In this document: positions 45,930 to 54,255 of the stretch, one piece after another
Layout: every line of letters begins with the position of its first letter
Numbering within the stretch: position 1 is the first letter of the stretch
From: Alcaligenaceae bacterium
GTDB taxonomy: Bacteria > Pseudomonadota > Gammaproteobacteria > Burkholderiales > Burkholderiaceae_B
Length of the DNA stretch: 64,000 bases
Assembly (NCBI GenBank): GCA_013416405.1
Contig: JACCET010000001.1
Span: 434,001 to 498,000 of the forward strand
Direction of reading: 5' to 3'
The notes under the pieces: generated by a model
Databases searched by the model: none
Told to the model about the DNA's origin: nothing
The model's input: only the letters and a program-made list of their open reading frames with translations
Made by a program: the position numbers and the translations under genes

Positions 45930-46039
45930 TATCACAATATCGCAGGCTTGGACATCTTAAAAAACTCGTATCACGATATTTGTTTGGGTTATGGATGAAG
46001 TCAATTACCATATAATAAGTACCGATTTAATCACAATAA
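45930..46039 (+). promoter_or_regulatory. Repeated TATCACRATAT motif upstream of orphan binding protein
   Basis: TATCACAATAT (45930-45940), TATCACGATAT (45969-45979) and a looser AATCACAATAA (46029-46039) lie in the AT-rich gap between copA and the binding-protein gene. They point to a regulator that binds several times; it is not identified. Confidence 0.45.
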
Positions 46040-46055
46040 AATAAGGAAGGATGAC

Positions 46056-47270
46056 ATGTTGAAAATTGGTTTAAAAGCAGTATCGGCCGCAATAGCAGTC
46101 GCATTTAGTGCAAGTGGCGTTGCTGCCGGCATCTCGGATGATGTTGTAAAGATAGGCGTGCTTGGAGACATGTCGGGCATGTACTCTAGCGGATTCAGCG
46201 GCCCCGGTGCAGTGGCTGCCGTAGAGATGGCGGTCAAGGATTTCGGGGGCACCGTACTGGGCAAGAAGATAGAAGTTATCTATGCTGATCACCAGAACAA
46301 AGCCGACGTTGCCTCTGCCACCGCGCGTAAGTGGTTTGATACAGACCAGGTTGACATGATCACTGACCTGACAAATTCAGCGGTCGCCTTGTCAGTGCAA
46401 CAGTTAGCGCTCCAAAAGAAAAAAATCACCATTGGAACCGGCCCCGGCAGCGTTGATCTTACCGGGAAGGCATGTACAAAATACGGCATTCACTATGGCT
46501 ACAACACCTATGCACTGGCAACCGGAACCGCCTCGGCAACCGTAAAAGATGGCGGTGATTCCTGGTTTATTCTGGCAGCCGACTATGCTTTCGGGCATGC
46601 ATTGGCGAAAGATACAGCACGGGTCGTAAATGATCTGGGCGGGAAGGTCATTCAAACCGTCAATGTGCCTATCAACACTGCCGATTTCTCTTCATATTTG
46701 CTGCAGGCGCAATCGTCGGGGGCCAAAGTCATAGGCCTGGCCAATGCCGGAACAGACACGATCAATGCCATCAAGCAAGCCAACGAATTCGGCATCGTAG
46801 CGTCCGGACAAGAGCTGGCTGGCATGCTGGTTCTGCTCTCCGACGTACAAAGTATGGGCGTGGATATTACCAAGGGACTGCGTTACACCGGCAGTTGGTA
46901 TTGGGATCTTGATGATGCCTCGCGAGACTGGCAGAAGCGTTATGCCGAGTATTCCAATAATGCGGCCCCGACCGGGCCACACGCCGCCCTGTATTCCGCG
47001 ACTACGGCTTATTTGAAGGCCATCGAATCAGCAGGCACGGATGAAACGGATGCCGTTCGCACCAAACTGGGGGAAATGAAGATTGATGACTTTTTTGCAA
47101 AAGGCGGCACTATTCGAGCCGATGGCATATTGATGCATGATATGTACATGCTCAAGGTGAAAACAGATGGCAAAAGCGAATGGGACTTGTCGGAAGTTAT
47201 TGCAACGATTCCCGCCAAGGATGCTTACGTGACACCTGAAGAAAGTGAATGCCCTGCTTTGAAGTCATAG
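46056..47270 (+). CDS. Orphan LIV-type ABC substrate-binding protein
   Basis: 404 residues with a signal peptide ending SGVAAG. Type I binding-protein features: VKIGVLGDMSGMYSSGFSGPGAVAAVEMAVKDFGG, the GTGPGSVDLTGKACTKYGIH region, and AADYAFGHALAKDTARVV. It resembles branched-chain amino-acid or urea/amide binders, but its AYVTPEESECPALKS tail is typical of a Burkholderiales-expanded subgroup. No permease or ATPase is beside it, so it must borrow a transporter, or the rest lies elsewhere. A strong hairpin follows the stop. Confidence 0.85.
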   Translation: MLKIGLKAVSAAIAVAFSASGVAAGISDDVVKIGVLGDMSGMYSSGFSGPGAVAAVEMAVKDFGGTVLGKKIEVIYADHQNKADVASATARKWFDTDQVDMITDLTNSAVALSVQQLALQKKKITIGTGPGSVDLTGKACTKYGIHYGYNTYALATGTASATVKDGGDSWFILAADYAFGHALAKDTARVVNDLGGKVIQTVNVPINTADFSSYLLQAQSSGAKVIGLANAGTDTINAIKQANEFGIVASGQELAGMLVLLSDVQSMGVDITKGLRYTGSWYWDLDDASRDWQKRYAEYSNNAAPTGPHAALYSATTAYLKAIESAGTDETDAVRTKLGEMKIDDFFAKGGTIRADGILMHDMYMLKVKTDGKSEWDLSEVIATIPAKDAYVTPEESECPALKS

Positions 47271-47279
47271 TGCGTTGAA

Positions 47280-47306
47280 CTGGCTGCCGACACGTTCGGC
47301 AGCCAG
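47280..47306 (+). terminator. Hairpin terminator of the orphan binding-protein gene
   Basis: Perfect 11-bp arms CTGGCTGCCGA / TCGGCAGCCAG around CACGT, 10 bp after the stop codon. Strong and well placed, though without a long T-run. Confidence 0.75.
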
Positions 47307-47334
47307 CAGTCAATTGCGTACTTCGGGCCGTACT

Positions 47335-47689
47335 CTATTCCCCCCCGGGCTTATGATGTTCCGGCCAATGCATGCGCACCAGTTCCCGCTTAGCATTGTA
47401 GGCATAGCAACTGTCGATCTTCTTGGGCTTTTCACCCATATCCACAGGACTGGCCTGGTCGTCCTGTACCGAGAAAAAGGTCTGGTAGGCTGCGCTGGCA
47501 AGGGGAATCATCATTTCCCTGAGATGCGTACAGGCCTCGCTGGCAGGCAGACGCTTACGCAGTTCAGTGCTCCAGCCGGGGCCTATCCGCAACCCCACCA
47601 ATGCCTGCAGGATATCGCCGCCGCCAGTGCAGCTCTTTGCGGGTGATGTCGCTGTCATCGGCGACGACGTTCGCTAATCCTTCAGTCAT
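47335..47689 (-). pseudogene. DUF2889 gene remnant, N-terminally lost and frameshifted
   Basis: The 107-codon frame 47335-47658 contains ALVGLRIGPGW and ACTHLREMMIPLASAAYQTFF, which resemble the C-terminal half of DUF2889 proteins. A different frame, from ATG 47689, reads MTEGLANVVADDSDITRKEL and looks like the preceding part of the family, so a frameshift lies near 47630. The N-terminal half is absent and the space is occupied by the cupin gene end. Probably a decayed gene, not a functional one. Confidence 0.5.
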
Positions 47690-47697
47690 GCGCAGCG

Positions 47698-48087
47698 CTA
47701 TTCCGTTGTGACACCGTCGAAATGCTCTTCTTTTTCGTCGGCCTTGGTGGCGTGCAACACGCCTTCGCGGTGCTCGGGCGGGCCATACAAGGTATACAGG
47801 CGCAGCGGCTCGGTGCCGGTGTTGATGACATTATGCTTGGCGCCGGCCGGAACGATGATGGCATCATCGTCTTCGATTTCGTAGGTATTGTCATCGATAA
47901 TGACGCGACCTTTGCCTGCTTCCAGGCGGAAGAACTGATCGTGCGTATCGTGCACTTCGGCACCGATTTCCTCACCGGGCTGCAAGGTCATCAAGACCAG
48001 CTGCATATGCTTGCCGGTATACAGCACCTTACGAAAATTATCGTTTTCTACGGTAAGTTTTTCAATGTTCTGGACAAAGCCTTTCAC
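47698..48087 (-). CDS. Cupin-domain protein (GTG start)
   Basis: 129 residues from GTG 48085-48087, with AGGAG 7 nt upstream (48099-48095); longer frames include implausible sequence. A single cupin barrel holds PGEEIGAEVHDTHDQFFRLEAGKGRVIID and PAGAKHNVINTGTEPLRLYTLYGPPEH, with the His/Glu set for a metal. The C-terminal tail EADEKEEHF-like (KADEKEEHFDGVTTE) is acidic. Family members range from sugar isomerases to oxygenases; the substrate is unknown. It stands alone near a DUF2889 remnant. Confidence 0.8.
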   Translation of the reverse strand: MKGFVQNIEKLTVENDNFRKVLYTGKHMQLVLMTLQPGEEIGAEVHDTHDQFFRLEAGKGRVIIDDNTYEIEDDDAIIVPAGAKHNVINTGTEPLRLYTLYGPPEHREGVLHATKADEKEEHFDGVTTE

Positions 48088-48352
48088 GCTACTTCTCCTG
48101 TGTGATGACAATCGTTGGTCAATGTTACCACTACCCTTTGACAGGGAAATATCGGATGAATAATAGGCCCAATTGTCATATTCTATCGAGTCTGGAGCAG
48201 CATTCACCTCCGGAGACCAAGAGCATAAAAACAAACTAGAAGAGACATCATGCACTGGCGATCATACCTATCATTGCCTGCCGTCATGGCGCAAGGACTG
48301 AACATAGAGGTATTGGATAAAGACGGTATGGGCACTTTGCTTCAGCAATAAG
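48088..48352. other. 265-bp intergenic region with a 33-codon open frame
   Basis: The longest gap in the window. A plus-strand ATG at 48250 opens 33 codons to TAA 48349-48351 (begins MHWRSYLSLPAVMAQG). It has no ribosome site, no recognised family and no conserved look, so it may be the end of a lost gene. The rest is AT-rich upstream sequence for the cupin gene. No hairpin, repeat or RNA gene is evident. Confidence 0.4.
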
Positions 48353-48805
48353 TCAGGGTTCGGTAACCGGGATGAAGCCCTGAACCAGGTCAGCCGGGTT
48401 TTCCTGCATGGCAAGCTCTTCGATAACGCCATCCTGATCTATAGATACGCCATTGGTTGTGACGCCGGCCAGGCTGACTCCCGGTGCAAGAGTTTGGCCC
48501 ACCCGATAGGCCTGGGCCGGGCTGCCGTTGACCGACAACAAGGCAGCAGCACGGCCGCCATCACTCCAGATCACGCCTGTGACGGTAATGGGAACACGCA
48601 AGGCATTGCCGCCAAACCAGCCGGCCGCCACGCTGGTATCCTGCCCCGAGGCCGTGCTTGCGTCTAGCGTTGGCGGCAGATGCCCAGGTGCGGGTGCGAG
48701 CAATAGCGCGCTCCATACTCCTATGCCGGCCGTCAGTGCCATGATAGCCAGGTTGCGTAGCAAGCCGGGGCCATCGGTACGTGATAATGCGGCCAAGTTA
48801 GCCAT
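48353..48805 (-). CDS. gspC: Type II secretion protein GspC (short form, no PDZ)
   Basis: 150 residues: a short cytoplasmic start, one membrane helix (IMALTAGIGVWSALLLA, about 20-37) and a homology-region domain (PITVTGVIWSDGGRAAALLSVNGSPAQAYRVGQTLAPGVSLAGVTTNGVSI). The C-terminal PDZ domain seen in ~270-residue GspC is missing. GspC ties the inner-membrane platform to the secretin GspD. It is divergent from gspG, so the locus has a split promoter region. The identification is good; the truncated architecture is like the short GspC of some betaproteobacteria. Confidence 0.75.
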   Translation of the reverse strand: MANLAALSRTDGPGLLRNLAIMALTAGIGVWSALLLAPAPGHLPPTLDASTASGQDTSVAAGWFGGNALRVPITVTGVIWSDGGRAAALLSVNGSPAQAYRVGQTLAPGVSLAGVTTNGVSIDQDGVIEELAMQENPADLVQGFIPVTEP

Positions 48806-48907
48806 GTGGGCTCCATATTCTCTATATTGTCACTTGCAAACCAAGCGGATGATTCTAAAATGTTCTAAAAAATAACAATTGTCAATTTTTTATACGGAGA
48901 ATACATC

Positions 48908-49354
48908 CTGATCCGCACATCCTCTGCACAGCTTACCGCAGCCAGCCGCCAGTCGGGCTTCTCGCTTATTGAAATCATGGTGGTGGTCGTCATCATGGGC
49001 ATAATGGCGGCACTCATTGTTCCGAATCTTATGGATAGGCCAGATCAGGCACGCGCCGTCGCGGCACGCCAGGACATTGGCGCGCTGATGCAGGCATTGA
49101 AACTGTATCGGCTAGACAACGGTCGCTATCCCACGGCAGAACAGGGTCTGGAGGCCCTGGCGGGCAAGTCTCAGGGTGGCCAGGCTTCAAGCACACGCTC
49201 GTATATGGATCACCTGCCCAATGACCCCTGGGGTACGCCCTATCAGTATCTGAATCCCGGCGTGCACGGCGAGATCGATGTCTTTTCTCTGGGTGCCGAC
49301 GGGCGCGCAGGCGGCGAAGACGGCGACACAGATATCGGCTCCTGGTCCAGATAG
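48908..49354 (+). CDS. gspG: Major pseudopilin GspG (probable CTG start)
   Basis: The prepilin cleavage site is SGFSLIEIMVVVVIMGIMAALIVPNL, cut before Phe. Upstream of it no ATG, GTG or TTG exists in frame, yet a GGAG (48896-48899) stands 8 nt before CTG 48908-48910, giving a leader of about 18 residues. The length (148) and Ca-loop region LDNGRYPTAEQGLEAL fit GspG, the main subunit of the pseudopilus. An ATG at 48977 lies within the hydrophobic helix and would delete the cleavage site. Confidence 0.85.
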   Translation: MIRTSSAQLTAASRQSGFSLIEIMVVVVIMGIMAALIVPNLMDRPDQARAVAARQDIGALMQALKLYRLDNGRYPTAEQGLEALAGKSQGGQASSTRSYMDHLPNDPWGTPYQYLNPGVHGEIDVFSLGADGRAGGEDGDTDIGSWSR

Positions 49355-49358
49355 CCTG

Positions 49359-49940
49359 ATGGCGAGCCTTGCCTCATATCCAGCATTGACCCTGGCAACT
49401 TCCCGCACCGCGCCCCAACGCGGTTCGAAGTCGTTGCCAGCTCTGGCCACGGCCAGGCAGCAGGGTTTTTCGCTGATAGAGGTATTGATTGTCTTGCTTA
49501 TTATCGGCATTGCCACCGCCACGATCAGCGTGGCGGCGTTTTCAGACAGCGACTCCCGGGCCTTGCGTCAGGATGCGCAGCGGCTTGCGCAATTGTTCGC
49601 CCTTGCTCAGTCCGAAGCCCGCAAGGCCGGCCGTCCGGTCATCTGGCTTTACGACCAGCAGGGTTACCGCTTTGTGCAGGCGCCACGCGATCTGTTCCTG
49701 CCTGCTGGAATGACTAATCAACAAGCCCCTTTGCAGGCCACGAATTTTTCCAGCTCCAGCCCGCTGCGGCCTCGTGACTGGACCCCCGACAACGCCATCG
49801 AAGTGCTTATCCAGCCGCAAGGATTCAATGAATTCAATACGGAATGGATCTCTGGCCCCCAGGCCATCGAGCTGCGTGATGGCACCCATACCGTTCGCCT
49901 TGTACGCCTGGGCAATGGACAGTATCAGGTATTGCCATGA
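49359..49940 (+). CDS. gspH: Minor pseudopilin GspH
   Basis: 193 residues from ATG 49359, with a long leader ending in QQG before FSLIEVLIVLLIIGIATATISVAAF, the prepilin cut site and helix. The globular part contains RQDAQRLAQLFALAQSEARKAGRPVIWLYD, typical of GspH/FimT. It sits in the pseudopilus near the tip with GspI, J and K. The stop overlaps the gspI start by 4 bp. Confidence 0.9.
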   Translation: MASLASYPALTLATSRTAPQRGSKSLPALATARQQGFSLIEVLIVLLIIGIATATISVAAFSDSDSRALRQDAQRLAQLFALAQSEARKAGRPVIWLYDQQGYRFVQAPRDLFLPAGMTNQQAPLQATNFSSSSPLRPRDWTPDNAIEVLIQPQGFNEFNTEWISGPQAIELRDGTHTVRLVRLGNGQYQVLP

Positions 49941-50308
49941 ATCGTCGCAACACCCAGGCCGGCTTTACATTGATCGAGGTCTTGATTGCGCTAGCCATCG
50001 TTAGCATCGCGCTGGCCGCCACCATACGCGCCTTAGGCGTCAGCGCCAGCGGCGCGCAGAGCATGCAGGAACGCAGCCTGGCGCTGCAGGCCGCTGAAAA
50101 CAAATTGGCCGAACTACGTCTGGTACGCGCCGTTCCCCCTCCTGGCCGCAGCACCGAACCTTGCCCTCAAGGGCCTCTCGCCCTGGTTTGCGAGCAGCAA
50201 TTTCAAACCACCGTCAATGGCAATTTTCGCCTGGCAACTGTGCGCGTGCGCTTGGCGCAGGGTCCGGTATTGGCCGAGTTGAACGGCTTGCTGTCTTCCC
50301 TGCCATGA
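49937..50308 (+). CDS. gspI: Minor pseudopilin GspI
   Basis: 123 residues. Short leader MNRRNTQAG, then FTLIEVLIALAIVSIALAATIRAL. The C-terminal part has the CP...CEQQF pair of cysteines of the family. GspI initiates the tip complex with GspJ and GspK. It overlaps gspH by 4 bp and gspJ by 4 bp, so the pilin genes are translated in a chain. Confidence 0.9.
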   Translation: MNRRNTQAGFTLIEVLIALAIVSIALAATIRALGVSASGAQSMQERSLALQAAENKLAELRLVRAVPPPGRSTEPCPQGPLALVCEQQFQTTVNGNFRLATVRVRLAQGPVLAELNGLLSSLP

Positions 50309-50955
50309 CACGGACAGCCATGAACCAGCAAGGCTTTACGCTGATCGAGGTATTGATCGCGCTGGCTCTCATGGCCCTGCTCAGCATCATTTCGTGGCAG
50401 GCGCTGGATCTTGTGGAAAGATCCAGCCAACGACTGAACGCCAGCGCCAACGACACACTGGCGCTGATGCGCGTGATGGGCCAGCTTGAAAGCGATATTA
50501 CCCAACATGCCACGGCCGGCATCCTGGCACAGGCAGGCCGGAGCACCATAGCCCAAACCACCGGAGCGAGCGATGAATCGAGCACCGGTGAACCGGCAGT
50601 GCACGCGGCCACCCTGCTACCGCCCGGCATACACTGGAGCAATCCCGTATTGACCGTGCTGCGCTCGGCACGCGACGGTGCCTGGCAACAAGTCGTCTGG
50701 GGGCAGATCGGCAACGCACTGCATCGCGCGGTGGGGCCTGCCGCAGCCACCCTGCCCTTGCCCCAGGCCGTTGGCAGTCAAGAGGTGTTGGGCCAGATTC
50801 AGAGCTTTGCGGTACGCGCCTGGGTGCCGGGGCTGGGCTGGTCCGCCCCCGACACCACCGTCAGCCAGTTGGCCGCCACCGGATTGGAAATAACCATAGT
50901 GCGCCAGCACAAGGATGTGACGGAAACCTATCGTAAAGTGGTGTTGCTGCCATGA
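50305..50955 (+). CDS. gspJ: Minor pseudopilin GspJ
   Basis: 216 residues from ATG 50305, which overlaps the gspI stop; a second ATG at 50320 (MNQQGFTLIEV) is also possible and would give a shorter leader. The prepilin site is QQG before FTLIEVLIALALMALLSIISWQALD, and the globular domain has PPGIHWSNPVLTVLRSARDGAWQQVVWG. Part of the pseudopilus tip. It overlaps gspK by 4 bp. Confidence 0.9.
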   Translation: MTRTAMNQQGFTLIEVLIALALMALLSIISWQALDLVERSSQRLNASANDTLALMRVMGQLESDITQHATAGILAQAGRSTIAQTTGASDESSTGEPAVHAATLLPPGIHWSNPVLTVLRSARDGAWQQVVWGQIGNALHRAVGPAAATLPLPQAVGSQEVLGQIQSFAVRAWVPGLGWSAPDTTVSQLAATGLEITIVRQHKDVTETYRKVVLLP

Positions 50956-51884
50956 GAAAGTTCGCGCCCAGCCTACGCCGCCATGCCGCTGGCAAATGTA
51001 ATGTGCGACAGCGTGGCGTCGCCATCATCGGGGCTTTGGTGGTCGTGGCGGCAGCATCGGTTGCGGCCGCCAGCATCATGGAAAGACAAGCGTTGTTGGC
51101 CGAAACCTTGACGGGCGAGCGTGATCGCGTGCAGGCAAAATGGTTACTGCGCGGCGGCCTGGACTGGTCGCGCATCATTTTGCTGAACGATGCTCGCCGC
51201 AATCCAGTCACCCGCACGGGTGCAGTGTGGTCGCAGCCCATAGTGGGGTTGGAAGTCAGTACGCCAGGCGAAGAGCGCAAAGCGTACTTCTCAGGCCAGA
51301 TAGAAGACGAGCAAGGCAAGCTCAATATCTGGGCCCTGGCGGTCAATGGTCAGGTGCAAGCCCAAGAGCTGGCTGCGTTGGAAACGCTGCTGGCCGGACT
51401 GAACCTTCCGGCAGGCTTGGCGGGTGCCATGGCACAACGGGTAGCCAATGCCCAGACCGGCCCACATGGGGAGCCGACAGTGCCCGGGCTGAGAACGCTG
51501 GGTGATTTAATGGCGATCCAGGACATGACTCCGAAAACCATAGCTATGCTAAGCGCCTATCTGACCATTTTGCCGCAAAAGACCAGCATCAATGCCAACA
51601 CGGCCAGCGCCGAAGTGCTCAGCGCTATCGTGCCTGGTCTGCAACTGGCCGAGGCACGTGATCTCGTCCAACAGCGTGACAGCGGGGTATGGTTCAACAG
51701 CCGCGCCGACTTCTTCAACCGCCTGGCCAAGCCCGAAGTAAAGCCTGGCAATCAAATAGGGGTAAATAGCGAGTGGTTCAAAGTCACCGGGCAAGTTACG
51801 CTCGACCTAACGGTGACCGATCTGCAGGCCTTGCTGCATCGCCAAGGCAATCAGCCACCCTCTATAAGCTGGACAACAAACTAA
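50952..51884 (+). CDS. gspK: Pseudopilus tip protein GspK
   Basis: 310 residues. The N-terminal helix is QRGVAIIGALVVVAAASVAAASIM, a prepilin form lacking the usual Glu at position 5, as is normal for GspK. The large globular domain includes FSGQIEDEQGKLNIWALAVNGQ and SAEVLSAIVPGLQLAEARDLVQQRD. GspK caps the pseudopilus. The ATG overlaps the gspJ stop. Confidence 0.9.
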   Translation: MRKFAPSLRRHAAGKCNVRQRGVAIIGALVVVAAASVAAASIMERQALLAETLTGERDRVQAKWLLRGGLDWSRIILLNDARRNPVTRTGAVWSQPIVGLEVSTPGEERKAYFSGQIEDEQGKLNIWALAVNGQVQAQELAALETLLAGLNLPAGLAGAMAQRVANAQTGPHGEPTVPGLRTLGDLMAIQDMTPKTIAMLSAYLTILPQKTSINANTASAEVLSAIVPGLQLAEARDLVQQRDSGVWFNSRADFFNRLAKPEVKPGNQIGVNSEWFKVTGQVTLDLTVTDLQALLHRQGNQPPSISWTTN

Positions 51885-52910
51885 ATGAAGAGCCGCCTCC
51901 GCCTGGCCTTGCCGCCTCTAAACCTGGTCGCGCCTGACGCCGTCGTGGCGTTTGCGCTGCATGACCGCAATGGCCAATTGCTGCGTTCCGGCCAACTGCC
52001 TCTGGATCAGATTACACAAGCCATGCCGGTTGATCAGGTACAGGCCATCCTGCATCCTGGCGATGCCATCGTAGTTACTCTGAACCTTCCTCCCTTGCCC
52101 ACCAAACGCCTGTCTGCCGCCGTGCAATCCAGTGTTGAACCCATGGCGCTCAGCGATGTTTCAGATCTGTGCATCGCTCATGGGCCACGCGCCGCCGATG
52201 GCGGCGTCTGCGTCGCCTGGGCCGACCGCACCACTCTGTTGCAGGCCTGGCGCCAGCTTGAAACGCTGGGGTTGCGAGTGAATGCGCTCGTTCCGTTTTC
52301 CCTGGCTGTGCCTGAAAATGACCCTTATCCGGATCAGGCACTGCAGCTACCCGCCGACACACGCTGGCAAACACCCCTGCCATCGTGGTCGCTGGCCAAA
52401 GCCGAGTGGCGTCCAGTGTCTAAAAATAAGCGCTGGCATAGCGCCCTTTTATGGTCGGGCGCAGCGGTTGTGTTGTGGCTGGCTGGCCTGCAAATCTACG
52501 CCGCGCAGTTGCGCAGCGAAGCCAGCACGCTTACTGCGTCGACTGAAGCCGCCGTACGCTCATCCTTTCCGTCCATCTCTGTCATTCTTGATCCGGTCAA
52601 GCAAGCACGCAACCAACGCGATATGCTGCGTCAGTCCAGTGGAGAGGCCATTGACGGCGAATTCATGCCTCTGGCCCTGGGTGCCGCGCAGATACTGGCC
52701 TTCGCCGAAGGCCATGTTGCGTCTCTTGAGTATGAAAAAGGCAATCTGACACTCGTGCTGACGGAAGGCTATACCCCACCTTCGAATGAAGCGGCCCTGC
52801 ATCAGGCCGCTGCCGCCCAGTCGTTGCTGCTGGCAAAAGATGACCAGGCAGCGCATACCTGGCATATTCGGCAAGCCGATGTGCCGTCGCCTGGAAGCGG
52901 CCAACCATGA
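51885..52910 (+). CDS. gspL: Type II secretion inner-membrane protein GspL
   Basis: 341 residues. The cytoplasmic actin-like domain is residues ~1-180 (PLDQITQAMPVDQVQAILHPGDAIVVTLNLPPLPTKRL), followed by one membrane helix (WSGAAVVLWLAGLQIYAAQL, about 189-208) and a periplasmic domain. GspL recruits the ATPase GspE to the membrane. It begins immediately after the gspK stop and overlaps gspM by 4 bp. Confidence 0.85.
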   Translation: MKSRLRLALPPLNLVAPDAVVAFALHDRNGQLLRSGQLPLDQITQAMPVDQVQAILHPGDAIVVTLNLPPLPTKRLSAAVQSSVEPMALSDVSDLCIAHGPRAADGGVCVAWADRTTLLQAWRQLETLGLRVNALVPFSLAVPENDPYPDQALQLPADTRWQTPLPSWSLAKAEWRPVSKNKRWHSALLWSGAAVVLWLAGLQIYAAQLRSEASTLTASTEAAVRSSFPSISVILDPVKQARNQRDMLRQSSGEAIDGEFMPLALGAAQILAFAEGHVASLEYEKGNLTLVLTEGYTPPSNEAALHQAAAAQSLLLAKDDQAAHTWHIRQADVPSPGSGQP

Positions 52911-53503
52911 GCGCTCGCCATCCAGTCTCGGACACCCCGCAAACCGCCCCATGGCGCCTGCAGGCCCGTGCAATCGAGCAACAGATGCGCTCCTGGTGGA
53001 GCGTACGCAGCGCGCAAGAACAAAGACTGCTGCAAGTGTGCTGCGCCGTCATCGCGGTGGCCTTGATTTGGGCAGTAGGAATGCAGCCGGCCCTAACGTC
53101 CATCCAGAAATCCCGCAGCCAACTACCTCAGTTGCATACCGATGCGGCACAGGTGCAGGCCTATATACTCGAAGCCCAGGCTCTGCAGCGCCGGCATGCA
53201 GGCAGCATCGATGCTACGCAGTTAACACAAGCACTGCAAAACAGCCTGTTGCGCACAGGACTAAACGACGCGACAACGCTACAGGAAGTCGACAATGCCG
53301 GCGCAACGACACGGCAATGGGAAGTCACGCTATTCAATGCCAGTGCCGCGCTCGTCATGGAATGGCTATCTGAAATGCCCTATCAGCTGCGCTTGCACAC
53401 GCCCGCCATCATGCTGGAACGCGCCAGTGTCGACGGCCGTGACCGGCCCGGCTATGTTTCAGGCCGGGTTCTTGTCAGCCAACCCGAAAAGGATCAGCCA
53501 TGA
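52907..53503 (+). CDS. gspM: Type II secretion inner-membrane protein GspM
   Basis: 198 residues with one membrane helix near the N-terminus (QVCCAVIAVALIWAVGMQPAL) after the WWSVRSAQEQRLL cytoplasmic stretch, then a ferredoxin-like periplasmic domain. GspM partners GspL in the inner-membrane platform. The start overlaps the gspL stop by 4 bp and its stop overlaps gspN by 4 bp. Confidence 0.85.
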   Translation: MSARHPVSDTPQTAPWRLQARAIEQQMRSWWSVRSAQEQRLLQVCCAVIAVALIWAVGMQPALTSIQKSRSQLPQLHTDAAQVQAYILEAQALQRRHAGSIDATQLTQALQNSLLRTGLNDATTLQEVDNAGATTRQWEVTLFNASAALVMEWLSEMPYQLRLHTPAIMLERASVDGRDRPGYVSGRVLVSQPEKDQP

Positions 53504-54255
53504 GCCTGGGGCGTCTTGCCATGTTCATTACAGGCCTGATACTGCTGGCATGCGTGGCGGCTCTGGCGGTGCTGCCCGCCCGATGGTTCATCGCGGTAGT
53601 GCCCGATCACTGGCCCCTGGCCGTGGTGGATGCCAGCGGCACGATCTGGTCGGGTAGCGCAACCGTTGCCTTGGGCGCGCGCGAGCATCAGCGCACGGTT
53701 CCCGCTGCGCTGCGTTGGGAAACCTCTTGGGCACGGGGGCCCAAGCTGACCTTGCGTCATCCATGGCTGGGCGGCCCGCTGGCCCTGACTCCGGCCTGGC
53801 TGGGTCTGGGCATATCGGGGCAGACCTTGCAACTGCCTGCTGCCGCCCTGGCCACGCTTGATGCACGCATGATGGCTGTGGGCCCAGGAGGCACACTGTC
53901 GCTTAAATGGCCTGCCAGCATCATCGGGCCTACCCCTAGGCCGGCCGGGACAACACTACTGGAAGCTCGATGGCGCGATGCCGCCTCTGCATTGACGCCC
54001 ATACGCCCACTAGGAGACTATGCCCTGGTGCTGAAACAGCTGGCCTCGGGCAGCGTAGATGTCACGCTCAGTACCTTGGAAGGCACTTTGGTACTCAAGG
54101 GCCAAGGCACACTAAACCGCACACAGGGTTTTCAATTTGACGGCACGGCGCAGGCCGATCCCTCGGCCAGTGCCCATGATCAGACCGCACTGCGCGACGT
54201 ATTGGCGGCGCTGGGTCCACAACGGAACAATCAAACGCTATTGCGTTTTCGCTAA
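53500..54255 (+). CDS. gspN: Type II secretion protein GspN
   Basis: 251 residues with an N-terminal membrane anchor (RLAMFITGLILLACVAALAVLPARWF) and the GspN-type strand VVDASGTIWSGSATVAL. GspN is optional in type II systems and its exact role is unsettled. It overlaps gspM by 4 bp and shares one base with the gspD start (TAATG). Confidence 0.82.
   Translation: MSLGRLAMFITGLILLACVAALAVLPARWFIAVVPDHWPLAVVDASGTIWSGSATVALGAREHQRTVPAALRWETSWARGPKLTLRHPWLGGPLALTPAWLGLGISGQTLQLPAAALATLDARMMAVGPGGTLSLKWPASIIGPTPRPAGTTLLEARWRDAASALTPIRPLGDYALVLKQLASGSVDVTLSTLEGTLVLKGQGTLNRTQGFQFDGTAQADPSASAHDQTALRDVLAALGPQRNNQTLLRFR

Noticed and set aside
48250-48351. 33-codon frame as a real small gene
   Set aside because: No ribosome binding site, no recognised family and no coupling with a neighbour; it is recorded only as intergenic content.
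48977-49354. gspG start at ATG 48977
   Set aside because: It would begin inside the hydrophobic helix after FSLIEI and remove the prepilin peptidase site required for a pseudopilin.
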